Positions 54,634-63,010 are shown, numbered from the stretch's first letter. The stretch: 64,000 nt of DNA from Paenibacillaceae bacterium GAS479 (GCA_900105225.1 LT629764.1:570098-634097), one strand, 5' to 3'. The notes: a model not told the origin generated them from the letters alone. A program made the numbers and translations.

Positions 54634-56852
54634 TGCAATTCCTCCTTCGAAAGCTGAGACAAAGCAATTTCTAAATATGTCGGGCTGTTCTGAAGCAGTT
54701 CTTCATGCGTACCGATTCCGACAATCTTACCTTCATCCATTACAATGATTTGCTCTGCATGGCGAATCGTATTTACCCGCTGTGCAACGATAAGAACGGT
54801 GCTGTCTCCTGTATATTTCTTCAACGCGTTTCTAAGAGCGATATCGGTCTTATAGTCAAGCGCGGAGAAACTGTCATCAAAAATATAGATCGGTGACTTC
54901 TTCACAAGAGCGCGTGCAATCGATAGACGCTGTTTCTGACCACCGGATACATTGGCGCCGCCTTCTGATATATTTTTCTCAAAGCCGGCCTCTTCCTTAA
55001 GAATAAAGTCTGTCGCTTGAGCGATATCAGCAGCTAAATGTATTTCCTCATCAGAAGCTTCTTTTTTTCCATAACGCAGATTGCTTGCAATCGACCCTGA
55101 CATCAGTTTACCCTTCTGAGGCACAAAACCGATTTGTTCATGAAGATCATACTGTGTTACATCTTTTACATTAACTCCGTTGACTATAATCTCACCCGAG
55201 CTAACATCATAGAAGCGTGGTATCAAGTTAATGAGCGTAGATTTCCCTGAACCTGTTGATCCTATAAATGCTGTTGTTTCACCAGGTCTGGCTATAAACG
55301 AAATATTAGTCAGCACATCTTCCGGTGCATCCTGGTAATGAAAGCTAACATTACGGAATTCAACAATACCCCTCTTGTCGGAATTAAATGGCTTCACCTG
55401 AGCAGGATCTTCAATAGTCGGCTTCGTTAAAAGCACTTCGGCGATACGCTGAGCAGATACCGCAGCACGCGGCACCATGATGAACATCATTGAAATCATT
55501 AGGAAGGACATAATAATCTGCATTGCATATTGCATGAAGGCCATCATATCACCGACCTGCATAGCCGATTCAGCAATCTGCTTGGCACCCACCCATACAA
55601 TAAGGAGAGTAATGAGGTTCATAATGAGCATCATCGCAGGAAACATAAATACCATAACACGGCTTACGAATAAATTCGTTTTCGTCAAATCCTGGTTTGC
55701 ATTATCAAAACGCTTCTTCTCAAATTGTTGTGTGCTGAATGCACGAACAACTGTAAGACCACTTAAGCTTTCTCTCGAAACGAGATTTAATTTATCAATA
55801 AGCTTTTGGATGATCTTGAACTTCGGCATCGCCAAATAAAAGACAACTCCAATTAACGCAATCAGCAGGGCAACTGCCAGACCAATTATCCAAGTCATGG
55901 AGTTATTTTCTCTCATAACCATGATGACGCCGCCCACTCCTAAGATTGGAGCGTAGAACAAGATGCGGATACCCATAATAATAAGGGTCTGAATCTGAGT
56001 AATATCGTTTGTTGTTCGCGTAATTAATGATGAAGTTGAGAACTTATCAAACTCATTGTTTGAGAAGCTTTCAATTTTACTGAACACATCACGACGAAGT
56101 TTTTTGGCAACACCGGATCCAACTCGTGCAGATAGATAACCGACACCAACCGCAGCAGCAGCTCCGCCTAAAGCAATCAGAAGCATAATTAATCCAGTCT
56201 TGATAATAAACGTGCTCTGAATCTTGCCTACATCCATTCCAAGCTCGCCGTACAACAGCTTAACAAAAGCTGTTCCCGTCTGAATCTGTATAGCAGAATC
56301 CATCCCATTAGCAGCTGCGATTGCTTCATCCAGCTTATCGGCAGGAAGCTCTTGGAATACTGGAATTAGTGCATATAACTCATTAAAATCAATATTGGAC
56401 ATATCCATCTCTTTGGAAGGAGCAGCCTTATCACTTGATGTTGAAGCTAACTGCTTCGAGACTTGGATGAAGGTTGAAGCAGCCCTGCCGAAGATTGGAT
56501 TTAATTCCTCAATAGCATGGCTATCCATGTCCTTCAAAATATAAACATTGTTACTTTCCAGAAGGGGATACTTATCGATGAAATTCTCTTCCCCTGCGTT
56601 GACAAGTGAGTAATGCCGTTCAACGATTGCTTTGTCCTGCTCCTTCATTAAGGAGGTCATCAGTGCAAAGCCATCCTCACTGATTGCTTCTGGTACAGCA
56701 CTTTCAATACCGCTCTGCTGAATGCCTGTATTAACGATGGTAGACATATATTTAGGAAGATTTAAATCCGACATCGCTTGCCCAAACAATAAGGCTATAG
56801 CACCAATGAGCATCACTGTAAAGGGTTTTAAATATTTAGCGAGTTTTACCAT
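54630..56852 (-). CDS. ABC exporter half-transporter with degenerate Walker B and large extracellular insert
   Basis: The 740-residue partner has six membrane helices but with about 170 extra residues between the first two (about 40-215), predicted outside the cell. Walker A is GSTGSGKSTL (Lys537) and the signature NVSGGQKQRLSIARAL is intact, while Walker B reads IYIFDDSFSALD, with Asp660 where the catalytic Glu should be. That pattern marks the degenerate site of heterodimeric exporters such as LmrC/BmrC. It lies 18 bp after a marR-type gene, the probable repressor. Confidence 0.92.
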   Translation of the reverse strand: MVKLAKYLKPFTVMLIGAIALLFGQAMSDLNLPKYMSTIVNTGIQQSGIESAVPEAISEDGFALMTSLMKEQDKAIVERHYSLVNAGEENFIDKYPLLESNNVYILKDMDSHAIEELNPIFGRAASTFIQVSKQLASTSSDKAAPSKEMDMSNIDFNELYALIPVFQELPADKLDEAIAAANGMDSAIQIQTGTAFVKLLYGELGMDVGKIQSTFIIKTGLIMLLIALGGAAAAVGVGYLSARVGSGVAKKLRRDVFSKIESFSNNEFDKFSTSSLITRTTNDITQIQTLIIMGIRILFYAPILGVGGVIMVMRENNSMTWIIGLAVALLIALIGVVFYLAMPKFKIIQKLIDKLNLVSRESLSGLTVVRAFSTQQFEKKRFDNANQDLTKTNLFVSRVMVFMFPAMMLIMNLITLLIVWVGAKQIAESAMQVGDMMAFMQYAMQIIMSFLMISMMFIMVPRAAVSAQRIAEVLLTKPTIEDPAQVKPFNSDKRGIVEFRNVSFHYQDAPEDVLTNISFIARPGETTAFIGSTGSGKSTLINLIPRFYDVSSGEIIVNGVNVKDVTQYDLHEQIGFVPQKGKLMSGSIASNLRYGKKEASDEEIHLAADIAQATDFILKEEAGFEKNISEGGANVSGGQKQRLSIARALVKKSPIYIFDDSFSALDYKTDIALRNALKKYTGDSTVLIVAQRVNTIRHAEQIIVMDEGKIVGIGTHEELLQNSPTYLEIALSQLSKEELQ

Positions 56853-56870
56853 AACAGGTTCCTTTCCTCT

Positions 56871-57353
56871 CTAGGATTGACGCTTTTTGATGTCATCAAT
56901 GATCTCGTACAGCTGATCACATAGAGTAATTAGCTGTTCTGTTTCCTCATTCCCAAGTCTTGATACAATTTCATCTGTAAAGGTTAAGAACGCTTTTTTG
57001 GCTTTCTTTAAAGCTGCTTCTCCCTCTACATCGAGCATAATATATACAACTCTTCGGTCATTTTTGCTTGTAACTCGCTTAACATAACCTTTCTCTTCCA
57101 TTCCATTGATCATCTGTGAAACTGACGGCATCGTAATCTGCAAGAGCTCACTGAGTTCGGACACTTTAATACCTGGCGTAGCAAGCTGCTCCTGTTCGAG
57201 GGAATGTTCGCAATGCATTCTGCTTCTAATGATCCCCATTACATGGAATTCACGCTGTTTAACAATGTCTGCTAGTTGATGTTTTGATGATACACGTCTT
57301 ATTTTTGACATGACTTCAATCAGCCGTTTACCTTGACTATGCTCCTGTTCCAT
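56871..57353 (-). CDS. MarR-family regulator of the ABC exporter operon
   Basis: The 160-residue protein has the MarR winged helix: VSELSELLQITMPSVSQMIN as recognition region and GYVKRVTSKNDRRVVYIMLD as wing with the conserved DRR. TGGAGGGG precedes the ATG. It is first in the marR-ABC-ABC operon, a common setup in which the repressor is released by an exported compound. The promoter region has repeated sequences that may be its binding sites. Confidence 0.92.
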   Translation of the reverse strand: MEQEHSQGKRLIEVMSKIRRVSSKHQLADIVKQREFHVMGIIRSRMHCEHSLEQEQLATPGIKVSELSELLQITMPSVSQMINGMEEKGYVKRVTSKNDRRVVYIMLDVEGEAALKKAKKAFLTFTDEIVSRLGNEETEQLITLCDQLYEIIDDIKKRQS

Positions 57354-57393
57354 GTCACCCCTCCATTCTACATGGATTCATCCTTCAAACTAG

Positions 57394-57454
57394 TTAGCCA
57401 ACCTATTAGTTAGGTACACTTTTATTTATGTACACTTTTATTTAGTTTACCTAA
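57394..57454. promoter_or_regulatory. Repeat-rich promoter/operator region of the exporter operon
   Basis: GTACACTTTTATTTA occurs twice in direct order (57414-57428 and 57430-57444). A palindrome TTAGTTTACCTAA (57442-57454) and a near copy TTAGCCAACCTAT (57394-57406) flank the pair, giving a TTAG-N5-CTAW pattern that could bind the MarR dimer. Confidence 0.5.
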
Positions 57455-57487
57455 GTATATTCACGATGTAAATATAAATTTCACTTT

Positions 57488-57535
57488 GGGGGATCGAACC
57501 CCTGACCTCATCGCTGCCAGCGATGCGCTCTCCCA
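57488..57535 (-). pseudogene. 48-bp internal fragment of tRNA-Ala(GGC)
   Basis: The minus strand runs from the D-loop side (TGGGAGAGC) through the whole anticodon arm to the T-arm (ending GATCCCCC) with sequence equal to the intact gene at 60994; both acceptor strands are missing. It lies beside an IS4-family remnant. Confidence 0.85.
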
Positions 57536-57610
57536 CGGATGGTTATTTACACAGCCATATCAACTATTCCATTCCTTAAACTTATTTGTCCATCTTTCAT
57601 TGCGTGCTCT

Positions 57611-58290
57611 TTATTCTTCTTTGATCCTTTGTTGCCTGATCTTGATTTTTTCCATCGCTCGTTCTGCTTCAACCTTCGTTAATAATTCTTCTGGAGAGAA
57701 ACTCAATACTTTATCCCTATTAAAAATATACCTACAAAGCCACTTGTCATAGGGTTGCCACAAGAATGTGGTTAGCCAACGTGTACATTGGAGCAAGCTG
57801 TGCTGAACCTTCCAGCTTCACTAGCATCAGCAAACAAAACGCGTCAGAGCGATCCAAATCTGATTCATGACGGCCCGCTCGCTTGTGCCATAAAGATGCT
57901 TGATCTGCAGGTGCTGCTTGATCCAATTGAAGAAGAGCTCAATGGCCCAGCGGCTGCGGTACATCTCACTGATTTCATCACATGTCAGGTCAAAGCGATT
58001 CGTCACCAGAAAGAGCTCGTTTCCCTCCTAATCTTGCGTCTGGATCATCCGGAGTTCGTTTTTCATTTTCTTCTGCTGCGAGCCGATTCATACACGCCAA
58101 TCGGCGGAAACCACACTTTCCGCGGGAACGTCATACGCTTCTAACGGTTCCAGATGCGTGTTGCTTTTCAAGCGGGTCACGAACAGAATCCCTTCCCGAT
58201 TGTAACGATCGAATGCCGCATAATCGATGTAGCCGCGATCAAAGATGTACGTGACGCCGGATTCATCAACGAGTTCCTCCATCTGCAACG
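57611..58290 (-). pseudogene. IS4-family transposase remnant (C-terminal half, several breaks)
   Basis: Reading leftward from 58290 the text gives TYIFDRGYIDYAAFDRYNRE and FVTRLKSNTHLEPLEAYDVP, then after a frameshift KMKNELRMIQTQD, an in-frame TAG, and EGNELFLVTNRFDLTCDEIS followed by MYRSRWAIELFFNWIKQHLQ. Two more shifts lead to LLMLVKLEGSAQ and RWLTTFLWQPYDKWLCRYIF before a TAA at 57611. This is the DDE transposase of IS4-type elements without its N-terminal half. No end repeats were found. Confidence 0.8.
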
Positions 58291-58297
58291 CTAGTGA

Positions 58298-58672
58298 TTA
58301 ATTTTAATCGTTACAACTCAATATAAAATTAAAAATGGTCCCGAAAAAGCACAAGTCGCAATGTCCCTAATTGGGGCGATTGTTGCGGTTGTCGTTGGAG
58401 GGGTAATCGCTTTAGTAAAATACACTGAATTGGGCGATAAATTTTTTAATCAAAGTTATACGTTTTATATGGACTATGGCAGCATTCCCATTTTAGTTCT
58501 CTTTACGATCGTAGGGGCAGCTGTAGTTAGTACATCCTGTAAAAGAAGTATTCAGACGCTGGAGACTATGGAGATCGCCCCATTAAGTAGACTTAAAAAA
58601 TCTTTAGTTGCGATGATCGATTTCATACAAAGTTATAGGCCTAAACACCGCGTTATTCTGCTCGTTAGTTGA
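58298..58672 (+). pseudogene. Truncated membrane-protein gene, C-terminal part only
   Basis: The frame opens right at the IS4 remnant junction and continues through NGPEKAQVAMSLIGAIVAVV to the stop at 58672. It has two hydrophobic segments (IGAIVAVVVGGVIALV and SIPILVLFTIVGAAVV) and a polar tail. The internal ATG at 58361 could start a 103-residue product but has no ribosome site. It looks like the end of a longer membrane protein cut by the insertion; permease-like, family not recognised. Confidence 0.55.
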
Positions 58673-58753
58673 GAAAACGACAGCCATTTCAACGACTGTC
58701 GTTTCTTCATGCTTATAGAGCTATCGTTACCCGTTAGCAATATAGTTTCTTCA

Positions 58754-60796
58754 TCAATTAGTTTCAAACCATTCTGGTAACGGCATTCCTTTTAGACAAT
58801 GTTCGAACCATACTACAACCCTATTTAAATAGTCTCTTTGATACTCTCGATTCCATCCGCCACCATGAGCGGCTTTAGTATAACATACTAAATAAGTTTC
58901 AATTCCGAGACCCTCTAGACCCAAGAATAGAGTCCTTGATTCACTAGTCCAATGTGCGCCGTCCCATTGCATCTCGCCCCCTGTTTCAATCAACAAGACA
59001 GGTGTATTAATCGATCCGATATTCTCTAGTGACGATAGTTCCTTATATATTTCAGGTCTGAGCCACATATCCTTTGGATCAGCTTCCCCTAATCGGCTGG
59101 GCCTAAAGGCATGAAAAGGAACTCCATAATTACGATCCTGGTGCAGGAAGTCGTGGATCCCGCAAATCCCCATCGCTCCCTTAAAACGATCCGTCTGTGA
59201 AACGATCCATGTCGAGAGTCCACCACCGTAACTGAACCCATAAACTCCGATTGCATCAGGATCAGCAATTCCTTGTTCTATCAAACAATCCATACCCGCC
59301 ATTACATCCTTATAAGGATTTCTCATAATTTGCAGGTTCCTAAGTTCCTTTTGAAATTCTAAGCCGTATCCACTGCTCCCCCTAAAATTTGGAATGAACA
59401 CAGCGTACCCTTGATTGGCGAGGAAAAATGCCGCACTTTGTCCTCCCGCGCAGTTCAATTCCTTAAAATCCGCAATAATTTTCCCTTCAGGTCCACCGTG
59501 CAAAAACACAAGTGTAGGGACTTGACTCCCTGGTTCATACGCAACGGGTAGAACAAGAAGGGACTCAATGCTCCAACCTTCACTCTCATATTTAATAACC
59601 TTCACTTCAGGGATTGGGTAATTAATGACCCTTTCACTGAAATGACTTAGCTTCTCCATATTTCCTGTTTCAGATTGCTTCCAAATTTCCATTGGTTCGC
59701 TTGGACCGCTGTATGGGAAAATCACGGAATGTTCTTTGTGCAAACACTTCACCCCAGCAGTGTGACGATGGGAATATGTAACCCTTGTATCATCTGTCAA
59801 CTGCTTTAGCTTTCCTGTGGAAGTTTCTATTGAGAACGTATAATTAGATAATCCTCTTTGCGCTGTAAGAAATACATGAGAGGCATCGAAACTAAAATCA
59901 TGGAGTTTTACTTCGTATCCTGGAATTTCTACTTGGCAAAGTTGCTGGAACTTACCATCATCCTGAACATTGATCTCAACCGATGAATGCAACACTGAAG
60001 CCATATATAAGGATCGACCTTTCAATTTGAATAGGTCTGCATCTCCCGAATACAAAAGGTTTTGCCCGGATCCTGAAACGAAAACTTCCTTTAGTTCATC
60101 ATTTTCTTTGACTATTATCTTATTTCCGTCATCCCATCCAACTATGTCAATTTCTTTATTTAAATGATGGATCAGCCTTCTGTTTTCTCCAGTAATCGTG
60201 TCGACAATATGTAGCTCGGATCGATAGAGAGAAGAAATATAATCAAAGTCGTCCTTATTATTCTGTTTTCTAGTTTTATAAATAAGGATATCTGTTGACG
60301 GTTTCTTCTTGTAGTAATCATAATTCAAGGAGTGTCTGGAGCCATTGGGCATAAACGTGTAGGCAATCCATTTCCCATCTGGGGACCAGCAAGGCTTTGT
60401 AAATTGAAAAGGATTTTGGACGGAGGAATGAGTAGTAGAGATTTGTCTTTTCCCAGAACCGTCTTGATTCATTACCCAAATTTCCGTTTTTCCAGAAATA
60501 CAAGATAGATAAGCGATCTTACTTCCATCAGGAGACCAGCTTGGAGCATGGGCATCTTCATAAGAGGATAGAAGCTCAGTGTAAGCGCCGTCATTAAGGT
60601 TTAGGAGCCGAATTGAACGATTACGCCTCCCATGTTCAAATTCTTCTTCAGGCACATCATGATTTCCGAAAACGATCAGAGCTTGCTGGTCATCTGGAGA
60701 AATTGACAAATCTTCATAATCAAAGTAGTTAGCCGCTATTACATCATTTTTTAACTGTTCACTGATTAATGAGTCGTCAGTAACCTTATTCACCAT
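58754..60796 (-). CDS. S9-family serine peptidase (prolyl oligopeptidase type)
   Basis: The 680-residue protein has a WD40/PD40-like propeller (about 40-410; SYEDAHAPSWSPDGSKIAYL, TKPCWSPDGKWIAYTF) and an alpha/beta-hydrolase domain (about 430-680). Ser522 in GVYGFSYGGG is the nucleophile and His644 in KAAHGGGW completes the triad, with an Asp likely in the ETGGEMQWD region. This is the acylaminoacyl-peptidase/dipeptidyl-peptidase layout, cytoplasmic. The ATG at 60796 follows GGGAGGT by five bases; the ATG 66 bases earlier has no ribosome site. Single gene. Confidence 0.9.
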   Translation of the reverse strand: MVNKVTDDSLISEQLKNDVIAANYFDYEDLSISPDDQQALIVFGNHDVPEEEFEHGRRNRSIRLLNLNDGAYTELLSSYEDAHAPSWSPDGSKIAYLSCISGKTEIWVMNQDGSGKRQISTTHSSVQNPFQFTKPCWSPDGKWIAYTFMPNGSRHSLNYDYYKKKPSTDILIYKTRKQNNKDDFDYISSLYRSELHIVDTITGENRRLIHHLNKEIDIVGWDDGNKIIVKENDELKEVFVSGSGQNLLYSGDADLFKLKGRSLYMASVLHSSVEINVQDDGKFQQLCQVEIPGYEVKLHDFSFDASHVFLTAQRGLSNYTFSIETSTGKLKQLTDDTRVTYSHRHTAGVKCLHKEHSVIFPYSGPSEPMEIWKQSETGNMEKLSHFSERVINYPIPEVKVIKYESEGWSIESLLVLPVAYEPGSQVPTLVFLHGGPEGKIIADFKELNCAGGQSAAFFLANQGYAVFIPNFRGSSGYGLEFQKELRNLQIMRNPYKDVMAGMDCLIEQGIADPDAIGVYGFSYGGGLSTWIVSQTDRFKGAMGICGIHDFLHQDRNYGVPFHAFRPSRLGEADPKDMWLRPEIYKELSSLENIGSINTPVLLIETGGEMQWDGAHWTSESRTLFLGLEGLGIETYLVCYTKAAHGGGWNREYQRDYLNRVVVWFEHCLKGMPLPEWFETN

Positions 60797-60899
60797 TATT
60801 ACCTCCCACTTCCAGTAGTAAGAACATACATTCTCCACTGAGTGAAAGGTTCCTCTTTTCAATGGCTTACATTTAGCGAATGCTAATTAAAAAATTCTG

Positions 60900-60929
60900 T
60901 TGACATGTATTTGCTCGGCATGATATGAT
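60900..60929 (+). promoter_or_regulatory. Promoter of tRNA-Ala(GGC)
   Basis: A perfect TTGACA (60900-60905), 18 bases, TATGAT (60924-60929) forms a strong sigma-A promoter about 65 bp upstream of the mature tRNA. Confidence 0.8.
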
Positions 60930-60993
60930 CTTTCTTGTCGCAGTAATCATTTTTGATAAGAAATTGATTAATACATACGACATTCATTTATAC

Positions 60994-61066
60994 GGGGCCT
61001 TAGCTCAGCTGGGAGAGCGCATCGCTGGCAGCGATGAGGTCAGGGGTTCGATCCCCCTAGGCTCCA
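60994..61066 (+). tRNA. tRNA-Ala, anticodon GGC, intact
   Basis: All arms pair: acceptor GGGGCCT with AGGCTCC (one G-T), D-arm GCTC/GAGC, anticodon arm CATCG-CTGGCAG-CGATG with anticodon GGC, T-arm AGGGG-TTCGATC-CCCCT, discriminator A. CCA is not encoded. The 3' end is the left copy of a 28-bp repeat that recurs at 62198, so the gene looks like an integration target. Confidence 0.95.
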
Positions 61067-61072
61067 TAATAA
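61045..61072 (+). repeat. Left attachment-like repeat inside tRNA-Ala 3' end
   Basis: The 28 bases from the T-loop to just past the discriminator (core CCCTAGGCTCCATAATAA in part) match 62198-62225 at 26 positions. The repeats enclose a 1.1-kb insert. This is the pattern left by site-specific integration in a tRNA gene. Confidence 0.65.
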
Positions 61073-61084
61073 TTTTCCAACAGA

Positions 61085-61106
61085 CAGCCTTTATGGGCTG
61101 TTTTTT
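61085..61106 (+). terminator. Terminator downstream of tRNA-Ala
   Basis: CAGCC (61085-61089) pairs with GGCTG (61096-61100), followed by six T. It lies inside the insert, between the tRNA and the array promoter. Confidence 0.8.
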
Positions 61107-61109
61107 GTT

Positions 61110-61137
61110 TTGGTAAATGCTAAGCTTGTACTATAAT
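61110..61137 (+). promoter_or_regulatory. Promoter of the 52-bp-unit array
   Basis: TTGGTA (61110-61115), 16 bases, perfect TATAAT (61132-61137). The predicted start, about 61144, coincides with the point where similarity to the second array copy begins (61143), which supports an RNA starting here. Confidence 0.65.
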
Positions 61138-61142
61138 TCATA

Positions 61143-61471
61143 CAAGTAAGTCTAGTATTGATGTGGTTGATGTGGTCATACGTATTTTGTATGATTTTTC
61201 ACTCAATGTGCGTTCGGACAACAGCGGTTTCTCGGATTTTGTACGATTAATCATTCAAATTGGCTGGGCAAAGACGTCGAAAGCTTAATTTTGTATGTTT
61301 TATCACACAAAGTGTTGAAAAGTGGGTGTTCCAAACCGATTTCATACGATAAATCGTACAAAAATTGCGTTGGCGCACGGAAGCCGAGTTCCATACAATA
61401 TTCGATTCGAGTGGCGAAGCACGCCCCGATGATCCTGCACAGCGCAGGGTTATTCGGGGCTTTTTTATTTG
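61143..61471 (+). ncRNA. Putative tandem-unit RNA, 52-bp period (copy 2)
   Basis: Units start at 61184, 61236, 61288 and 61339 (spacings 52, 52, 51), and a weaker fifth begins near 61390. Each has an A+T-rich core such as ATTTTGTACGATTAATCA (often palindromic, for example TACGATAAATCGTA) and a 28-29 bp G+C-richer part. A promoter ends just before it and a strong terminator closes it, so a transcript of about 320 nt is expected. It shows no credible reading frame. A diverged full-length copy is at 39747-40073. The nuclease-like gene starts 19 bp further on. Confidence 0.55.
61423..61466 (+). terminator. Terminator closing the 52-bp-unit array
   Basis: GCCCCGA (61423-61429) pairs with TCGGGGC (61454-61460), with an inner CCTGC/GCAGG stem, followed by six T. 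Read-through would be needed for a shared transcript with the gene at 61490. Confidence 0.9.
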
Positions 61472-61489
61472 ACCTAGGAGGCGGTTGGA

Positions 61490-62173
61490 ATGAGTTTTGA
61501 AATTGAGCATGCAAAATGGATCACAGGGCATCTGAATCGTCGCAGTGGTGAACGTAAGGACTCATTGAAGCGCGGGCATGGTTTTGGAAATCGGATGTTT
61601 GTTGAAGGGATCTGGTGGTCGCTCCTGGGACATTTTGATGGGTTGCATCCAGAGTACGAAGTGATGGATTGGCGAGGACGTTCTTATTTTGTAGATTTTG
61701 TGTGGAAGGTGAGAGGAAAACGTTTTGCAATTGAAATTATAGATTACGGATCGCACGGCAAAGGCCGGTCGAAGTATCGATTAGATTTAAATCGTAACTT
61801 GTTTCTTCAATCCCAGCTATTTGAAGTCATTTTGATATAACTGGACGAGATGAAAGATAATCGATTATTTATTGAAGCTATGCTCCGGAACATATTGGCT
61901 CCTTACCTGGGCTCAGTTGCAAAGCAACATGGTATGGCTGTAAGACCATTTTGCAAAGTTGAAAGACAACTCATGCATTTCGCGATCCGTTATAATCGGG
62001 TCCTTCGCCCTTCTGAAGCTGCAAGGGAATTGGAACTTCACAAACAAACGGTAATTAAATACTGCCGTCTGCTTGTTCAGAAAAACAAGTTTCGACCTGT
62101 GCCAGCCAAAACAACTGGTAAGATTTATCATTATGAATACATAGGATCAATTCAAAGTACTGATTTGTCTTGA
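61490..62173 (+). pseudogene. PD-(D/E)XK-like nuclease plus winged-helix gene with one in-frame stop
   Basis: After AGGAGG nine bases upstream, the frame runs 116 codons to TAA at 61838-61840 and goes on in the same frame (LDEMKDNRLFIEAMLRNILA) to 62173; without the stop it would give 227 residues. The first part has LHPEYEVMDWRGRSYFVDFV and KRFAIEIIDYGSHG, the Asp/Glu/His spacing of DUF559/Vsr-type PD-(D/E)XK nucleases. The second part ends in a winged helix (LRPSEAARELELHKQTVIKY). Similar whole proteins occur in Bacillales, from memory. Mutation of a Ser TCA codon to TAA would explain the break; ATG 61850 could restart a separate product. Confidence 0.65.
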
Positions 62174-62197
62174 TTTTAATCCTACACTTGATCATTT

Positions 62198-62225
62198 GGT
62201 TCAATCCCTCTAGGCTCCATAATAA
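62198..62225 (+). repeat. Right attachment-like repeat of tRNA-Ala 3' end
   Basis: It repeats the tRNA 3' end at 61045-61072 with two differences and lies 24 bp after the nuclease-like gene. The following 130 bp (62226-62356) hold nothing I can identify. Confidence 0.65.
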
Positions 62226-62356
62226 GAAATTAAATCGAAACTCTTGGTAAATCAAAGTTTTTCGGCTTTTCTGGAACCATTATCATTTTCGACTATGCGT
62301 TATCAATGACCATAAGAGTTACGAAGCACTAATTTTTGACAAGAAGCACAGCAAAA

Positions 62357-62380
62357 AGCACCCATAGTGGGTGCTTTTTT
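62357..62380. terminator. Terminator of nrdR
   Basis: AGCACCC (62357-62363) pairs with GGGTGCT (62369-62375), flanked by A on one side and T on the other, so it works in both directions; nrdR ends 8 bp away on the minus strand. Confidence 0.88.
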
Positions 62381-62387
62381 ATCAACT

Positions 62388-62855
62388 TTACTTATCCTCC
62401 GGATTTTTAGACAAAAGATTCGACAGTTCCTTCATAAACATGTCGATGTCCTTGAACTGCCTGTACACCGAAGCGAAGCGTACATAGGCGACCTCATCCA
62501 CTGGATACAGCTGCTGCATGACGAGCTCGCCGATGTTGCGGCTCTCCACTTCCGCCTGAGCGGTCGTGCGAAGCTCCTTTTCGACCTCGGAGACGATCTC
62601 CTCCAGCCGTTCCACCGGCACAGGACGCTTCTCACAGGCCCGAATAAGACCACGGAGAATCTTGTCCCGGCTGAATTCCTCCCGGCTGCCATCCTTCTTA
62701 ATAACGATAAGCGGAGTTTCCTCGATCATCTCAAAAGTCGTAAAACGGCGGCTGCAACGCTCACATTCGCGGCGCCTGCGGATCGACTTGTCCCCGTTGG
62801 CGGGGCGAGAATCAAGAACTTTGGTTCCGTTATGCTCACAATAAGGGCATTTCAT
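62388..62855 (-). CDS. nrdR: Transcriptional repressor NrdR
   Basis: The 155-residue protein is a full-length NrdR: a zinc ribbon with Cys3, Cys6, Cys31 and Cys34 ([34 protein letters not shown]) and an ATP-cone (about 49-139; [33 protein letters not shown]). NrdR represses ribonucleotide reductase genes depending on bound ATP or dATP. The ATG at 62855 has GGAGGG seven bases upstream; a longer frame to 63116 would cover the divergent SASP gene and is rejected. It stands next to a SASP and a lytic transglycosylase gene. Confidence 0.96.
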   Translation of the reverse strand: MKCPYCEHNGTKVLDSRPANGDKSIRRRRECERCSRRFTTFEMIEETPLIVIKKDGSREEFSRDKILRGLIRACEKRPVPVERLEEIVSEVEKELRTTAQAEVESRNIGELVMQQLYPVDEVAYVRFASVYRQFKDIDMFMKELSNLLSKNPEDK

Positions 62856-62950
62856 CCATGTTCCCTCCTTTCCAACCTCATGAACTATTCCTACAAATCC
62901 GCTCCCTGTAAGGGCTGGCGGGTATCTGCACAAATTTATCTTTTTCGGGC

Positions 62951-62979
62951 GTATGAACCTGGCATTTCGGCACATAATA
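62951..62979 (+). promoter_or_regulatory. Sigma-G-type promoter of the SASP gene
   Basis: GTATG (62951-62955), 17 bases, CATAATA (62973-62979) fits the forespore sigma-G consensus (GHATR and CATWHTA) fully, about 32 bp before the SASP start codon. Confidence 0.7.
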
Positions 62980-63010
62980 CTTTTACCAACCGCGAGGAGG
63001 TGAAACAACA

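Noticed and set aside
57611-57796. Independent small gene of 61 codons
   Set aside because: Its sequence continues the IS4-family transposase C-terminus in a shifted frame, so it was merged into the pseudogene.
61143-61471. 52-bp units as a CRISPR array
   Set aside because: The cores are degenerate, the parts between them are conserved between the two copies rather than unique, there are only four units, and no cas genes are present.
61143-61471. Firm call as a type III antitoxin RNA
   Set aside because: The layout matches, but the protein lacks ToxN-like features and is broken by a stop, so it is kept as a hypothesis only.
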